Origin: Flavobacterium ginsenosidimutans
GTDB lineage: Bacteria > Bacteroidota > Bacteroidia > Flavobacteriales > Flavobacteriaceae
Direction: 5' to 3'
DNA length: 64,000 bases
NCBI RefSeq assembly: GCF_003254625.1
Contig: NZ_QJRJ01000080.1
Span: 310,001 to 374,000 of the forward strand
This document shows positions 44,900-52,519 of this stretch, piece after piece (positions within the stretch are counted from its first letter, which is position 1; each line of letters starts with the position of its first letter). The translations under genes and the position numbers were made by a program. Under the pieces are notes generated by a model. That model was not told where the DNA came from. It saw only the letters and a list, made by a program, of their open reading frames with translations, and searched no databases.

Positions 44900-45496
44900 T
44901 TAAATCAATTGCCATCCTTTACTTTTCAAAAAGCTTTTGCAATCCTTGCAGAAGCTTTTTTCTTGATTAAAAGGATTACGCCCCTCGGCATCACGCATTA
45001 AACAAGTTTGTATTTTACAATGTGGCAGACCTTCGGTATGCCCTAATTCGTGCAAAACCAGTTTATAAAACTGTTCGTTTTTATTTTTTCGAGACAATCT
45101 AAAATCAGAAACAACACAAGCTTTTCCAGGTCTATAACCCAAACCCATTATACCCCAATCTTTTATCCTGTTTTTTGTTGTACTTATATCAAAATGAGAC
45201 AATCCAACAATTACAGAATCCTTTCCTATATTATTTTTTAGGTTTTTAATAATGCTATCAGCCCGATACCTGTTTCTAGGTTTATAAAAAGATTTTTCAG
45301 GAAAGTCAATATTTTCCATCAAAACTACTTTCGGATTAATAGCTTTAATTTCAGCAAAAACCTTTTGAGTTTGTTTTTGCTGAAAATTGCCTAAAGGTTG
45401 AATAACAATAACTTTCTGAGCTTTTATCGCATTTTCATTATTCCTATTTACACATGAGAACAAGCCAAATAGTAAAATCAAAACACCATATTTCAT
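44900..45496 (-). CDS. Archaemetzincin-like zinc metalloprotease, lipoprotein
   Basis: The 198-residue protein has a lipoprotein signal (GLFSCVNRN, Cys15). Near its end it has HELGHTEGLPHC (His149, Glu150, His153, His159, Cys160), then Cys165 with the Met turn (TCLM), and a CKDC pair at Cys183 and Cys186. That matches the archaemetzincin consensus HEXXHXXGX3CX4CXM then CXXC, except 15 rather than 17 residues between Met and the last pair. The N-terminal part is a short alpha/beta domain. The substrate of this family is unknown. The start is ATG with no alternative. Confidence 0.85.
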   Translation of the reverse strand: MKYGVLILLFGLFSCVNRNNENAIKAQKVIVIQPLGNFQQKQTQKVFAEIKAINPKVVLMENIDFPEKSFYKPRNRYRADSIIKNLKNNIGKDSVIVGLSHFDISTTKNRIKDWGIMGLGYRPGKACVVSDFRLSRKNKNEQFYKLVLHELGHTEGLPHCKIQTCLMRDAEGRNPFNQEKSFCKDCKSFLKSKGWQLI

Positions 45497-45533
45497 AAAA
45501 GCAAATTCGATAAAGTTGTTATATTTTTGAAGA

Positions 45534-45698
45534 TTATCTATTGGTTTTTATTCTTTTAAGAACTCCTAAAAAGAACAAAATAATTCCGACTACCAGCAAC
45601 ACATAATACACTGAAAGATTATTATCTTTCAATAAGTTTGCAAAAACAAAACATACTACACTGGCAAAATAGAATGTAATAGCCGATATATTTTTCAT
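45534..45698 (-). CDS. Small membrane protein of 54 residues
   Basis: An ATG at 45698 opens a 54-codon frame ending in TAA at 45534, shorter than a usual ORF cut-off. The protein begins MKNISAITFYFASVVCFVFA and has two hydrophobic segments (about 5-23 and 28-46) separated by KDNN, with a basic tail (LKRIKTNR). It lies 6 bases downstream of the ftsY stop on the same strand, so it is probably co-transcribed with it. Two-helix small membrane proteins of this type are common; the function is unknown. Confidence 0.65.
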   Translation of the reverse strand: MKNISAITFYFASVVCFVFANLLKDNNLSVYYVLLVVGIILFFLGVLKRIKTNR

Positions 45699-45704
45699 TA
45701 TAAA

Positions 45705-46658
45705 TTATTTAAAGAAACTGTCAACGAATTCATATTTATTGAAAACTTGTAAATCTTCAATTCCTTCGCCAACACCAATATATTTTACTGGAATTTGAAA
45801 TTGATCTGAAATTCCAATCACAACTCCACCTTTTGCCGTTCCGTCCAATTTAGTAACAGCCAACGAAGTAACCTCTGTAGCAGCTGTAAATTGTTTCGCT
45901 TGTTCAAAAGCATTTTGACCTGTAGAACCATCTAAAACTAAAAGCACATCATGAGGAGCATCAGCAACAACTTTCTGCATTACACGTTTTACTTTTGTCA
46001 ATTCGTTCATTAAGTTGATTTTATTATGAAGACGACCCGCTGTATCAATAATTACAACATCAGCATTTTGAGCAACTGCAGATTGCAAAGTATCAAAAGC
46101 TACAGAAGCAGGATCGCTTCCCATTTGCTGTCTTACAATAGGCACATTTACACGATCTGCCCAAACTTGCAATTGATCGATCGCAGCAGCACGGAATGTA
46201 TCTGCAGCACCTAAAACAACATTATGACCCGCTTTTTTAAATTGATAAGCCAATTTACCAATCGTTGTTGTTTTTCCTACTCCATTTACTCCAACAACCA
46301 TTAAAACATAAGGTTTTTTATCTTTCGGAATTTCAAATTCTGTTGCTTCACCTGTATTAGTTTCAGATAACAAAGCACCAATTTCATCACGAAGAATCTG
46401 ATTTAATTCATCTGTTCCTAAATATTTATCTTCAGAAACACGCTTTTCGATTCTTGAAATGATTTTCAAAGTTGTATTTACACCAACATCCGAAGCCACA
46501 AGAACTTCTTCTAAATCATCTAAAACATCATCATCAACTTTAGATTTTCCAGCAACAGCTTTGCTTAACTTCGAGAAAAAAGTAGTTTTTGTTTTTTCAA
46601 GACCTTTGTCTAAAGTCTCTTTTTTTTCGGTAGAGAATAATTTTTTAAAAAAACTCAT
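45705..46658 (-). CDS. ftsY: Signal recognition particle receptor FtsY
   Basis: The 317-residue protein has a short acidic/helical N-domain (VDDDVLDDLEEVLVASDVGV) and the NG GTPase core: GVNGVGKTTTIGKLA (P-loop, residues 123-130), DTFRAAAIDQLQVW, VIIDTAGRLHN, and TKLDGTAKGGVVIGI. It docks ribosome-SRP complexes at the membrane for co-translational insertion. The N-terminal A-domain is short, as is usual for Bacteroidota. It has its own -7 box upstream and probably carries the small membrane gene downstream. Confidence 0.97.
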   Translation of the reverse strand: MSFFKKLFSTEKKETLDKGLEKTKTTFFSKLSKAVAGKSKVDDDVLDDLEEVLVASDVGVNTTLKIISRIEKRVSEDKYLGTDELNQILRDEIGALLSETNTGEATEFEIPKDKKPYVLMVVGVNGVGKTTTIGKLAYQFKKAGHNVVLGAADTFRAAAIDQLQVWADRVNVPIVRQQMGSDPASVAFDTLQSAVAQNADVVIIDTAGRLHNKINLMNELTKVKRVMQKVVADAPHDVLLVLDGSTGQNAFEQAKQFTAATEVTSLAVTKLDGTAKGGVVIGISDQFQIPVKYIGVGEGIEDLQVFNKYEFVDSFFK

Positions 46659-46781
46659 TTTTTGTAGATTATTTAGATTTACTAGATTTCTTGATTTTCA
46701 GACAAGAAATCCAAATCTTTAAAGAAAGTGTAATTGTTTCTCAAAAAAAGACCAATTGTTACGATTCTTTAAATTTTTAGA

Positions 46782-46789
46782 CAAATATA
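46782..46789 (-). promoter_or_regulatory. -7 promoter box for ftsY
   Basis: The minus strand reads TATATTTG, an exact TAnnTTTG match, 124 bases ahead of the ftsY ATG, just after the preceding gene's terminator. Confidence 0.4.
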
Positions 46790-46797
46790 GATAATAA

Positions 46798-46827
46798 AAA
46801 AGCTACTTCCGAATGAAAGTAGCTTTT
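46798..46827 (-). terminator. Terminator after the DUF4295 gene
   Basis: AAAAGCTACTT (46798-46808) pairs with AAGTAGCTTTT (46817-46827); a T run follows on the minus strand. It ends the ribosomal protein operon. Confidence 0.8.
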
Positions 46828-46846
46828 CTATATAATGTAATTGTAA

Positions 46847-46999
46847 TTATTTCTTTTTCAAGAATTCATCAACTTCTTCAGGAGCCATAATAGATTCTAC
46901 GAATGTATATGCACCAGTTTTAGGAGATTTTACCATTTTGATGGCTTTTGACAATCTCTTAGAAGCTGTTTGTAACGATGCTACGGTTTTCTTTGCCAT
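46847..46999 (-). CDS. DUF4295 protein, 50 residues
   Basis: The frame from ATG at 46999 to TAA at 46847 encodes 50 residues, opening MAKKTVASLQTASKRLSKA and ending EEVDEFLKKK. Genes of this kind (DUF4295) regularly follow rpmB and rpmG in Bacteroidota, as here. The protein is small and basic, so a ribosome-associated role is likely but unproven. Confidence 0.85.
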   Translation of the reverse strand: MAKKTVASLQTASKRLSKAIKMVKSPKTGAYTFVESIMAPEEVDEFLKKK

Positions 47000-47076
47000 G
47001 ATTCAAATGTTATTTGAAGTTTTTCATAAAACTCGAAATGGCTAAACCATTTGAGATTTATAAAAATCTCTAATTA

Positions 47077-47259
47077 TTACTTAATTTCTTTGTGAACAGT
47101 TACTCTTTTCAAAACTGGATTAAATTTTTTAATCTCTAATCTGTCTGGAGTATTTTTTTTGTTCTTAGTTGTAATATATCTAGAAGTTCCTGCAACACCA
47201 GAAGCTTTGTGTTCAGTACATTCTAAAATTACTTGGATTCTATTACCTTTCTTTGCCAT
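47077..47259 (-). CDS. rpmG: 50S ribosomal protein L33
   Basis: The 60-residue protein has the L33 pattern: GNRIQVILECTEHK, YITTKNKKNTPDRLEIKKFNP, LKRVTVHKE. Only one Cys of the zinc-ribbon set is present, so this is a C-minus (zinc-free) form. It lies in the rpmB-rpmG-DUF4295 operon. Confidence 0.97.
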   Translation of the reverse strand: MAKKGNRIQVILECTEHKASGVAGTSRYITTKNKKNTPDRLEIKKFNPVLKRVTVHKEIK

Positions 47260-47286
47260 CTTGCTATATATTTATTTAGGAAAAGA

Positions 47287-47523
47287 TTATTTGATAAATC
47301 CTTCTGACTGCGCTTTTTTCAAAACTGCAGTGATTCCATTTTTATTAATTGTTTTTATCGTAGATGCTGCTACTCTAAGAGTAATCCATCTATCTTCTTC
47401 TGGAAGATAAAAACGCTTTTTAACTAAGTTTACAGAAAACTTTCTCTTAGTTTTGTTCATAGCGTGAGAAACGTTATTTCCTACCATCGCTCTTTTACCT
47501 GTAAGGTCACAAACTCTTGACAT
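47287..47523 (-). CDS. rpmB: 50S ribosomal protein L28
   Basis: The 78-residue protein has the L28 pattern: MSRVCDLTGKRAMVGNNVSHAMNKTKRKF, RFYLPEEDRWITLRVA, and a final helix. It is the first gene of the rpmB-rpmG-DUF4295 operon. Confidence 0.98.
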   Translation of the reverse strand: MSRVCDLTGKRAMVGNNVSHAMNKTKRKFSVNLVKKRFYLPEEDRWITLRVAASTIKTINKNGITAVLKKAQSEGFIK

Positions 47524-47559
47524 TATACTTATCTTTTATCGTTATTCAAAATCAGGGTG

Positions 47560-47590
47560 CAAAGAAAAGAAAAATAAACCATTGTAGCAA
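47560..47590 (-). promoter_or_regulatory. Promoter of the rpmB operon
   Basis: On the minus strand TTG (47590-47588) lies 20 bases before TTTCTTTG (47567-47560), close to the Bacteroidota TTG-N17-23-TAnnTTTG pattern with one mismatch. The ATG of rpmB is 36 bases downstream. Confidence 0.5.
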
Positions 47591-47594
47591 AAAA

Positions 47595-48848
47595 TTATTG
47601 CACAATTTTTAAAATTTCTTTCTGCAAAATTTCTAAACTCTTGACAGATGCCCTATCTATCACTTTTTCACGCGGTTGTCCGAAGTTAAATTCTTCAACA
47701 ATTACTCCGTTTGGTGTTGCCAAAGCTATAAAAACAGCACCTATTTCAGCATCTGAATCACCTTTTGAAGGACCTGCATTGCCTGTCGTAGCAAGCGCAT
47801 AGTCCGTTTTAAGCAAATCTTTAACACTCAAAGCCATAGCCGATGCGACCTCAGCGCTTACAACAGAAAATTGATCAATTAAACTTTGTGAAACTCCCAA
47901 AACATTTACTTTCACTTCTGTTGCATAAGAAACAATACTTCCTTTAAAATAATTTGACGAACCTGGAACAGCAGACAGTAATGAAGCAATTCTTCCTCCT
48001 GTACAACTTTCTGCTGTCGAGATTGTTTTATTTTGTTTAGAAAGCAGTTTTCCTATTACCGTTTCAATTGTTTCGTTTTCTTCATAACCTACAATTATAT
48101 CGTGAATTATAGCATCTAAAGACTGAACATTAGATTCTATTGCTTCTTCTAGTTCTTCTTTATTGGTTCCTCTTGCCGTTAAACGCAGACGAACTCTTCC
48201 AGGATTTGGCAAATAAGCCAGTTTTATAAATTCCGGAAGATTATTTTCCCATTGTTCAATACGTTCTGCAACTAAACTTTCGCCCTGACCATAAGTCAAA
48301 ATAGTTTTATGAATAATATAAGGACGTTTGTATTCGCGAACAATTTTTGGAATTATTTCTTCTTCCATCAAATATTTCATTTCATAAGGAACTCCTGGAA
48401 GCGAAATAAAAACTGTGCTTTCTTTCTTCATCCACATTCCTGGCGCAGTTCCAACTTTATTATGCAATACTGTACAAGTTGACGGAACTAAAGCCTGATC
48501 TTTATTCAGTTGAGAAATTGGTCTTTTATAAAAACCTTCAATCAATTCTGTTACGTGCGCTAAAACTTTTTGGTCTACAACTAACTCATCATTAAAGTAT
48601 TCGCAAAATGTTTTCTTTGTAACATCGTCTTTTGTCGGACCTAATCCGCCTGTCACAATCACAACATCTACCTTGTTTTGCAATTGAGCAAAAGTGTCTA
48701 GAATATGTTTTTTGTCGTCGCTGATGGATAGCATTTCTACTACCTCAACCCCAATTCGATCTAATGATTTAGCAATAAAAGCCGAATTTGTATCTACGAT
48801 TTGACCAATTAAAATCTCATCTCCAATAGTGATAATTGCTGCCTTCAT
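47595..48848 (-). CDS. cinA: CinA-family nicotinamide-nucleotide amidohydrolase/MoCF-like protein
   Basis: The 417-residue protein has the two-part CinA layout. The N-terminal MoCF-like domain shows IITIGDEILIGQIVDTNSAF, GGLGPTKDDVT, and FISLPGVPYEMKYLM. The C-terminal PncC-type amidohydrolase shows TISTAESCTGGRIASLLSAVPGSS and GNAGPSKGDSDAEIG. It recycles nicotinamide mononucleotide and was first found as a competence and damage-induced gene. It is monocistronic. Confidence 0.95.
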   Translation of the reverse strand: MKAAIITIGDEILIGQIVDTNSAFIAKSLDRIGVEVVEMLSISDDKKHILDTFAQLQNKVDVVIVTGGLGPTKDDVTKKTFCEYFNDELVVDQKVLAHVTELIEGFYKRPISQLNKDQALVPSTCTVLHNKVGTAPGMWMKKESTVFISLPGVPYEMKYLMEEEIIPKIVREYKRPYIIHKTILTYGQGESLVAERIEQWENNLPEFIKLAYLPNPGRVRLRLTARGTNKEELEEAIESNVQSLDAIIHDIIVGYEENETIETVIGKLLSKQNKTISTAESCTGGRIASLLSAVPGSSNYFKGSIVSYATEVKVNVLGVSQSLIDQFSVVSAEVASAMALSVKDLLKTDYALATTGNAGPSKGDSDAEIGAVFIALATPNGVIVEEFNFGQPREKVIDRASVKSLEILQKEILKIVQ

Positions 48849-48980
48849 ATCAGTGAAATATTTTAGTTTCTTACATTAAGTAAGCTATAAATTTATAAGT
48901 AGAAAATTTAAATTTTGTCTTGGAGGAAGGTATTAACGGCTTTTACAAAATATAAGCCGCTTACAAAATTTAAAAACGAT

Positions 48981-49020
48981 TTTGACTTATTCCTTATTTA
49001 AATAGAAGGAATAAGTCAAA
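48981..49020 (-). terminator. Terminator after the Hpt gene
   Basis: A 15-bp perfect stem, TTTGACTTATTCCTT (48981-48995) with its complement (49006-49020) and a 10-base loop, lies just past the Hpt-gene stop on the minus strand, followed by an AT-rich run. Confidence 0.7.
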
Positions 49021-49027
49021 TTTTATA

Positions 49028-49372
49028 TTAAAGATCAAAGTCTTTTTTAATTTCTTTAATCGCTTCTTTTACTTGTACTTTAATACTTTTAAAAGTTTCG
49101 ATAATGTCTTTTTTCTTGCCTTCAGCTTTTGTCCACGCTTCAACTTGCAAGATTTCTTCAAAAGCCACATTTAGCCCCATTAAATCTAAAGTTGGCTTTA
49201 TTTTATGTGCGTATGAATAAGCATATTTATGATCCTTTTTCTTAATTCCCTCTTTGATTTGTTTTAAATCTTCTGGAACTTCTGTAACAAATAAAGTTAA
49301 AATTTGATTTACAAATTCAGGATCGTTATCTGAAAGCGCATATACTTTCGAAAGGTTGTATTTTAAAGCCAT
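49028..49372 (-). CDS. Hpt (histidine phosphotransfer) domain protein
   Basis: The 114-residue protein is a single four-helix Hpt domain. The phospho-histidine lies in YAYSYAHKIKPTLDLMG (His57), the usual site. It moves phosphate between a hybrid kinase and a response regulator. Its ATG shares a base with the stop of the upstream FAH-family gene (49372), so the pair is one operon, although the link between functions is not clear. Confidence 0.87.
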   Translation of the reverse strand: MALKYNLSKVYALSDNDPEFVNQILTLFVTEVPEDLKQIKEGIKKKDHKYAYSYAHKIKPTLDLMGLNVAFEEILQVEAWTKAEGKKKDIIETFKSIKVQVKEAIKEIKKDFDL

Positions 49373-49983
49373 TATTTTACTTGTATTCTGAATAATTTTT
49401 TATCTTCTAAAAAGCCTTCTAAAACATCATTTGGTTTTACAGCCGCAACACCTGCTGGCGTTCCTGTAAAAATAATATCTCCAATTTTTAATGTAAAAAA
49501 CTGAGACACATGAGAAATCAATTCATCGATTTTCCAAAGCATCATACTTGAGTTTCCTTTTTGTACTGTTTCTGAATTGCTTCTTAATTCAAAATTAAGA
49601 TTTTCCATAGAAACAAAATCAGTTTTTGGTAAAAAATCACCAATAACCGCTGAACCGTCAAATGCCTTGGCTTTTTCCCACGGAAGTCCTTTTTCTTTTA
49701 GTTTACTTTGTAAATCGCGAGCCGTAAAATCAATTCCGACACTAATTTCATCATAGTATTTATGAGCAAATTTTGGCTCAATATATTTCCCGACTTTATT
49801 AATCTTTACGATTATTTCAACTTCATGATGAACATCTTCAGAAAACTCTGGAATTACAAACGGATGCTGCTTCAACAAAACCGCAGAATCTGGTTTCATA
49901 AAAACCACCGGTTCACTTGGACGCTCGTTTTTTAATTCCTCAATATGATTGGCATAATTCCTGCCGACACAGATAATCTTCAT
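49372..49983 (-). CDS. Fumarylacetoacetate hydrolase-family protein
   Basis: The 203-residue protein opens MKIICVGRNYANHIEEL. It has the FAH-family core: EPVVFMKPDSAVL, HHEVEIIVKINKVGKYI with metal-binding Glu and His, SVGIDFTARDLQ, and IGDIIFTGTPAGVAAVKPND. Related enzymes act as oxaloacetate decarboxylases, acylpyruvate hydrolases or isomerases in aromatic breakdown. At this short length an acylpyruvase-type (FahD-like) activity is likely. Confidence 0.9.
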   Translation of the reverse strand: MKIICVGRNYANHIEELKNERPSEPVVFMKPDSAVLLKQHPFVIPEFSEDVHHEVEIIVKINKVGKYIEPKFAHKYYDEISVGIDFTARDLQSKLKEKGLPWEKAKAFDGSAVIGDFLPKTDFVSMENLNFELRSNSETVQKGNSSMMLWKIDELISHVSQFFTLKIGDIIFTGTPAGVAAVKPNDVLEGFLEDKKLFRIQVK

Positions 49984-49992
49984 TCTTTTTAT

Positions 49993-50073
49993 AGGTTCTA
50001 AGATTCTAAGACGCTAAGGTTCTAAGAAAGCAAAAAACTTAGCATCTTAGAACCTTAGTACCTCAGCACCTTA
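49993..50073. repeat. CTAAG-type inverted repeat between exonuclease and FAH genes
   Basis: AGGTTCTAAGATTCTAAGAC and downstream CTTAGCATCTTAGAACCTTAG form an imperfect hairpin built from the CTAAG/CTTAG word, related to elements at 14008 and 16471. Its right end reaches the exonuclease stop codon (50071-50073). Confidence 0.75.
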
Positions 50074-50841
50074 TTTTGTATTTAATTTTCTCAATTTAAT
50101 TGCTGTCAAAACTTTTTTGGTGTACAACGGAAAATCAGCATTTTGAATCCAGCTGAAATATCCTGGTTCTGTTTCTAGAATTTTATACACTTTTGCACCT
50201 TTATGTTTTCCAAAAGTAAAAATTTCTTCGTCATCTTGATCAAAAGCAATCATCCCTGCAAAATCGGCGATTTTTTTACGAGTTGTAAATTCAGACAATG
50301 ATTTCATATCATTTTCTAATTCTGGATAACGATCTAATTGCGCTTTTAAAATTTCATAAGTTGCCATTGTATCAGCTTCAGCTGAATGGGCGTTGTCTAA
50401 GCTTTTTCCACAATAAAACTTCAAAGCCGCACTTAAAGTACGTTCTTCCATTTTATGAAAAATTGTTTGAACATCTACAGAAACTTTGTTCTTCATATCA
50501 AAATCAACTCCCGCACGAAGCAATTCTTCAGCTAGAAGCGGAATATCAAAACGATCTGAATTAAATCCGCCCAAATCACTATCTTTAATCATATTATGAA
50601 TGTGCGGTGCAAGTTCTGCAAAAGTTGGTTCGTTGGCTACTTTTTCATCAGTTATACCATGAACGGCAGTTGTTTGTGGAGGAATTGGAATTGTTGGATT
50701 AACCAGCCAGGTTTTACTTTCTTTGTTTCCGTTAGGAAAAACTTTGAATATTGAAATTTCTACGATTCTATCTTTACCGATATCAATTCCCGTTGTTTCG
50801 AGATCAAAAAAGCAAATTGGTTTGTTAAGTTTTAATTCCAT
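50071..50841 (-). CDS. DnaQ-like 3'-5' exonuclease
   Basis: The 256-residue protein has the exonuclease motifs: CFFDLETTGIDIGKDRIVEISI (ExoI), VHGITDEKV and GGFNSDRFDIPLLAEEL (ExoII), and HSAEADTMATYEIL (ExoIII, DEDDh). The C-terminal 80 residues include FTFGKHKGAKVYKI, a short DUF3820-like module. It is probably a proofreading or repair exonuclease acting alone; DNA polymerase III epsilon is normally a different gene. Confidence 0.9.
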   Translation of the reverse strand: MELKLNKPICFFDLETTGIDIGKDRIVEISIFKVFPNGNKESKTWLVNPTIPIPPQTTAVHGITDEKVANEPTFAELAPHIHNMIKDSDLGGFNSDRFDIPLLAEELLRAGVDFDMKNKVSVDVQTIFHKMEERTLSAALKFYCGKSLDNAHSAEADTMATYEILKAQLDRYPELENDMKSLSEFTTRKKIADFAGMIAFDQDDEEIFTFGKHKGAKVYKILETEPGYFSWIQNADFPLYTKKVLTAIKLRKLNTK

Positions 50842-50861
50842 TTCTAATTTTTATAAGTTTA

Positions 50862-50869
50862 CAAATGTA
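50862..50869 (-). promoter_or_regulatory. -7 promoter box for the exonuclease gene
   Basis: The minus strand reads TACATTTG, an exact TAnnTTTG match, 21 bases before the ATG. Confidence 0.5.
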
Positions 50870-51010
50870 ATTTTTAAAGCCGAATATCTTCCTTTATTCT
50901 GATTTTTTTTGTCGAAAAATGCTTTCAAATCCTAATTTTAACTTTTCAAAAATAAGTCCTACACTGGACTACGCATTTCTACTTAATTCTTTTCTTACAA
51001 AACAAAAAAA

Positions 51011-51039
51011 AATCCGACAAGTTTAAAACCTGTCGGATT
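51011..51039 (-). terminator. Palindromic terminator after the E2 gene
   Basis: AATCCGACA (51011-51019) and TGTCGGATT (51031-51039) form the stem; a run of nine or more T follows on the minus strand, 23 bases past the stop. It belongs to the palindrome family seen at 9477 and 12955, with a damaged inner arm. Confidence 0.85.
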
Positions 51040-51061
51040 TGAATTTATTTATAATTGATTT

Positions 51062-52435
51062 TTAGAAATCTCTATCTACATCAAAAGCTTCTAAATATTC
51101 TGCTACTCTTTTCACAAAACTTCCTCCAAGCGCTCCATCAACAACTCTATGATCATAAGAGTGAGACAAGAACATTTTTTGGCGAATTCCGATGAAATCT
51201 CCTTCTGGAGTTTCGATAACCGCAGGCACTTTACGAATCGCTCCAAGTGCTAAAATTCCAACTTGCGGCTGATTGATAATTGGCGTTCCAAAAACACTTC
51301 CAAAAGTACCAACGTTTGTTACCGTATAAGTTCCGCCTTGCGTATCGTCTGGTTTTAGTTTTCCAGCTTTTGCACGGTTACCTAAATCGTTAACCGCTTT
51401 TGCCATTCCAACCAAATTCAATTGATCTGCATTTTTAATTACAGGAACAATTAAATTTCCGTTTGGCAATGCTGCTGCCATTCCTAAATTGATATTTTTC
51501 TTTTTAATGATATAATCTCCGTCAACAGAAATATTCATTCCAGGGAAATCTTTCAACGCTTTTGCAACTGCCTCCATCATAATTGGAGTAAAAGTCAATT
51601 TCTCGCCTTCTCTTTTTTCGAAAGCCGTTTTAACTTTATCTCTCCATTTTACAATATTTGTTACGTCTACCTCAATAAAAGATTGTACGTGAGCCGAAGT
51701 TTGAACTGAAGCTACCATATAACCTGAAATCAGTTTACGCATTCTATCCATTTCCACAATTTCATCGCCTCCGTTTACAGAAACTGGAACTGCTTGCTGG
51801 CTTTTTTGAGCAACAGGTTCAACTGCCTTTGGAGTTTCCGCTTTTGGAGCTTCAACTTTAGGAGTTTCAACAACTACTTTTGGAGCCGCTTCAACTGTTT
51901 GTGGCGCTTGAATAGAACCTGATTTACGATCTTCTACATATTTTAGAATATCTTCTTTCGTTACTCGTCCGTCTTTTCCTGAACCAGCAATATTTTCAAG
52001 TTCGTTTAAAGAAATGCCTTCTTCTTTTGCAATATTTTTTACTAATGGAGAAAAGAATTTATCTGATGTTGAGAAATCTTGAGAAGTTGCTACCGTTTCC
52101 TTAACCGCTTCAATTGTTTTTTCAATTTCTGCAGCTTCTGCTGGCGCAGCTGTTTCTTCTACAGTATTTGCTACTGCAGTTGGAGCATCTCCTCCTTCAG
52201 TTTCAATAATTGCAATAGTCTGTCCTACTTGCACTAAATCATCTTTACCAAACAATTGCTCAACTAAAATTCCTGATACTTCGCTAGGCACTTCGCTGTC
52301 AACTTTATCTGTTGCAATTTCGAGTACGGCTTCATCAGCCTCAATTTTGTCTCCAACTTCTTTCAACCAATTTGTAATAGTTGCTTCAGCGACACTTTCT
52401 CCCATTTTAGGAAGCTTTAATTCAAATCTTGCCAT
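51062..52435 (-). CDS. 2-oxo acid dehydrogenase E2 (dihydrolipoamide acyltransferase)
   Basis: The 457-residue protein has the E2 layout: one lipoyl domain with EIATDKVDSEV (lipoyl Lys44), an Ala/Pro/Glu-rich linker, a peripheral subunit-binding domain (FFSPLVKNIAKEEGISL, GSGKDGRVTKEDIL), a second linker, and the catalytic domain ending HSYDHRVVDGALGG with the active His. It passes acyl groups to CoA in pyruvate, 2-oxoglutarate or branched-chain complexes. A single lipoyl domain suggests the branched-chain type, but E1 and E3 genes are not here to confirm it. Confidence 0.92.
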   Translation of the reverse strand: MARFELKLPKMGESVAEATITNWLKEVGDKIEADEAVLEIATDKVDSEVPSEVSGILVEQLFGKDDLVQVGQTIAIIETEGGDAPTAVANTVEETAAPAEAAEIEKTIEAVKETVATSQDFSTSDKFFSPLVKNIAKEEGISLNELENIAGSGKDGRVTKEDILKYVEDRKSGSIQAPQTVEAAPKVVVETPKVEAPKAETPKAVEPVAQKSQQAVPVSVNGGDEIVEMDRMRKLISGYMVASVQTSAHVQSFIEVDVTNIVKWRDKVKTAFEKREGEKLTFTPIMMEAVAKALKDFPGMNISVDGDYIIKKKNINLGMAAALPNGNLIVPVIKNADQLNLVGMAKAVNDLGNRAKAGKLKPDDTQGGTYTVTNVGTFGSVFGTPIINQPQVGILALGAIRKVPAVIETPEGDFIGIRQKMFLSHSYDHRVVDGALGGSFVKRVAEYLEAFDVDRDF

Positions 52436-52519
52436 ATTGTTAATCTAAAAGATGTTTTTGATTTTCAGATTGCGAAATTAATGAATATTTTAAACATAAA
52501 TTACACTTAATATAATTTT

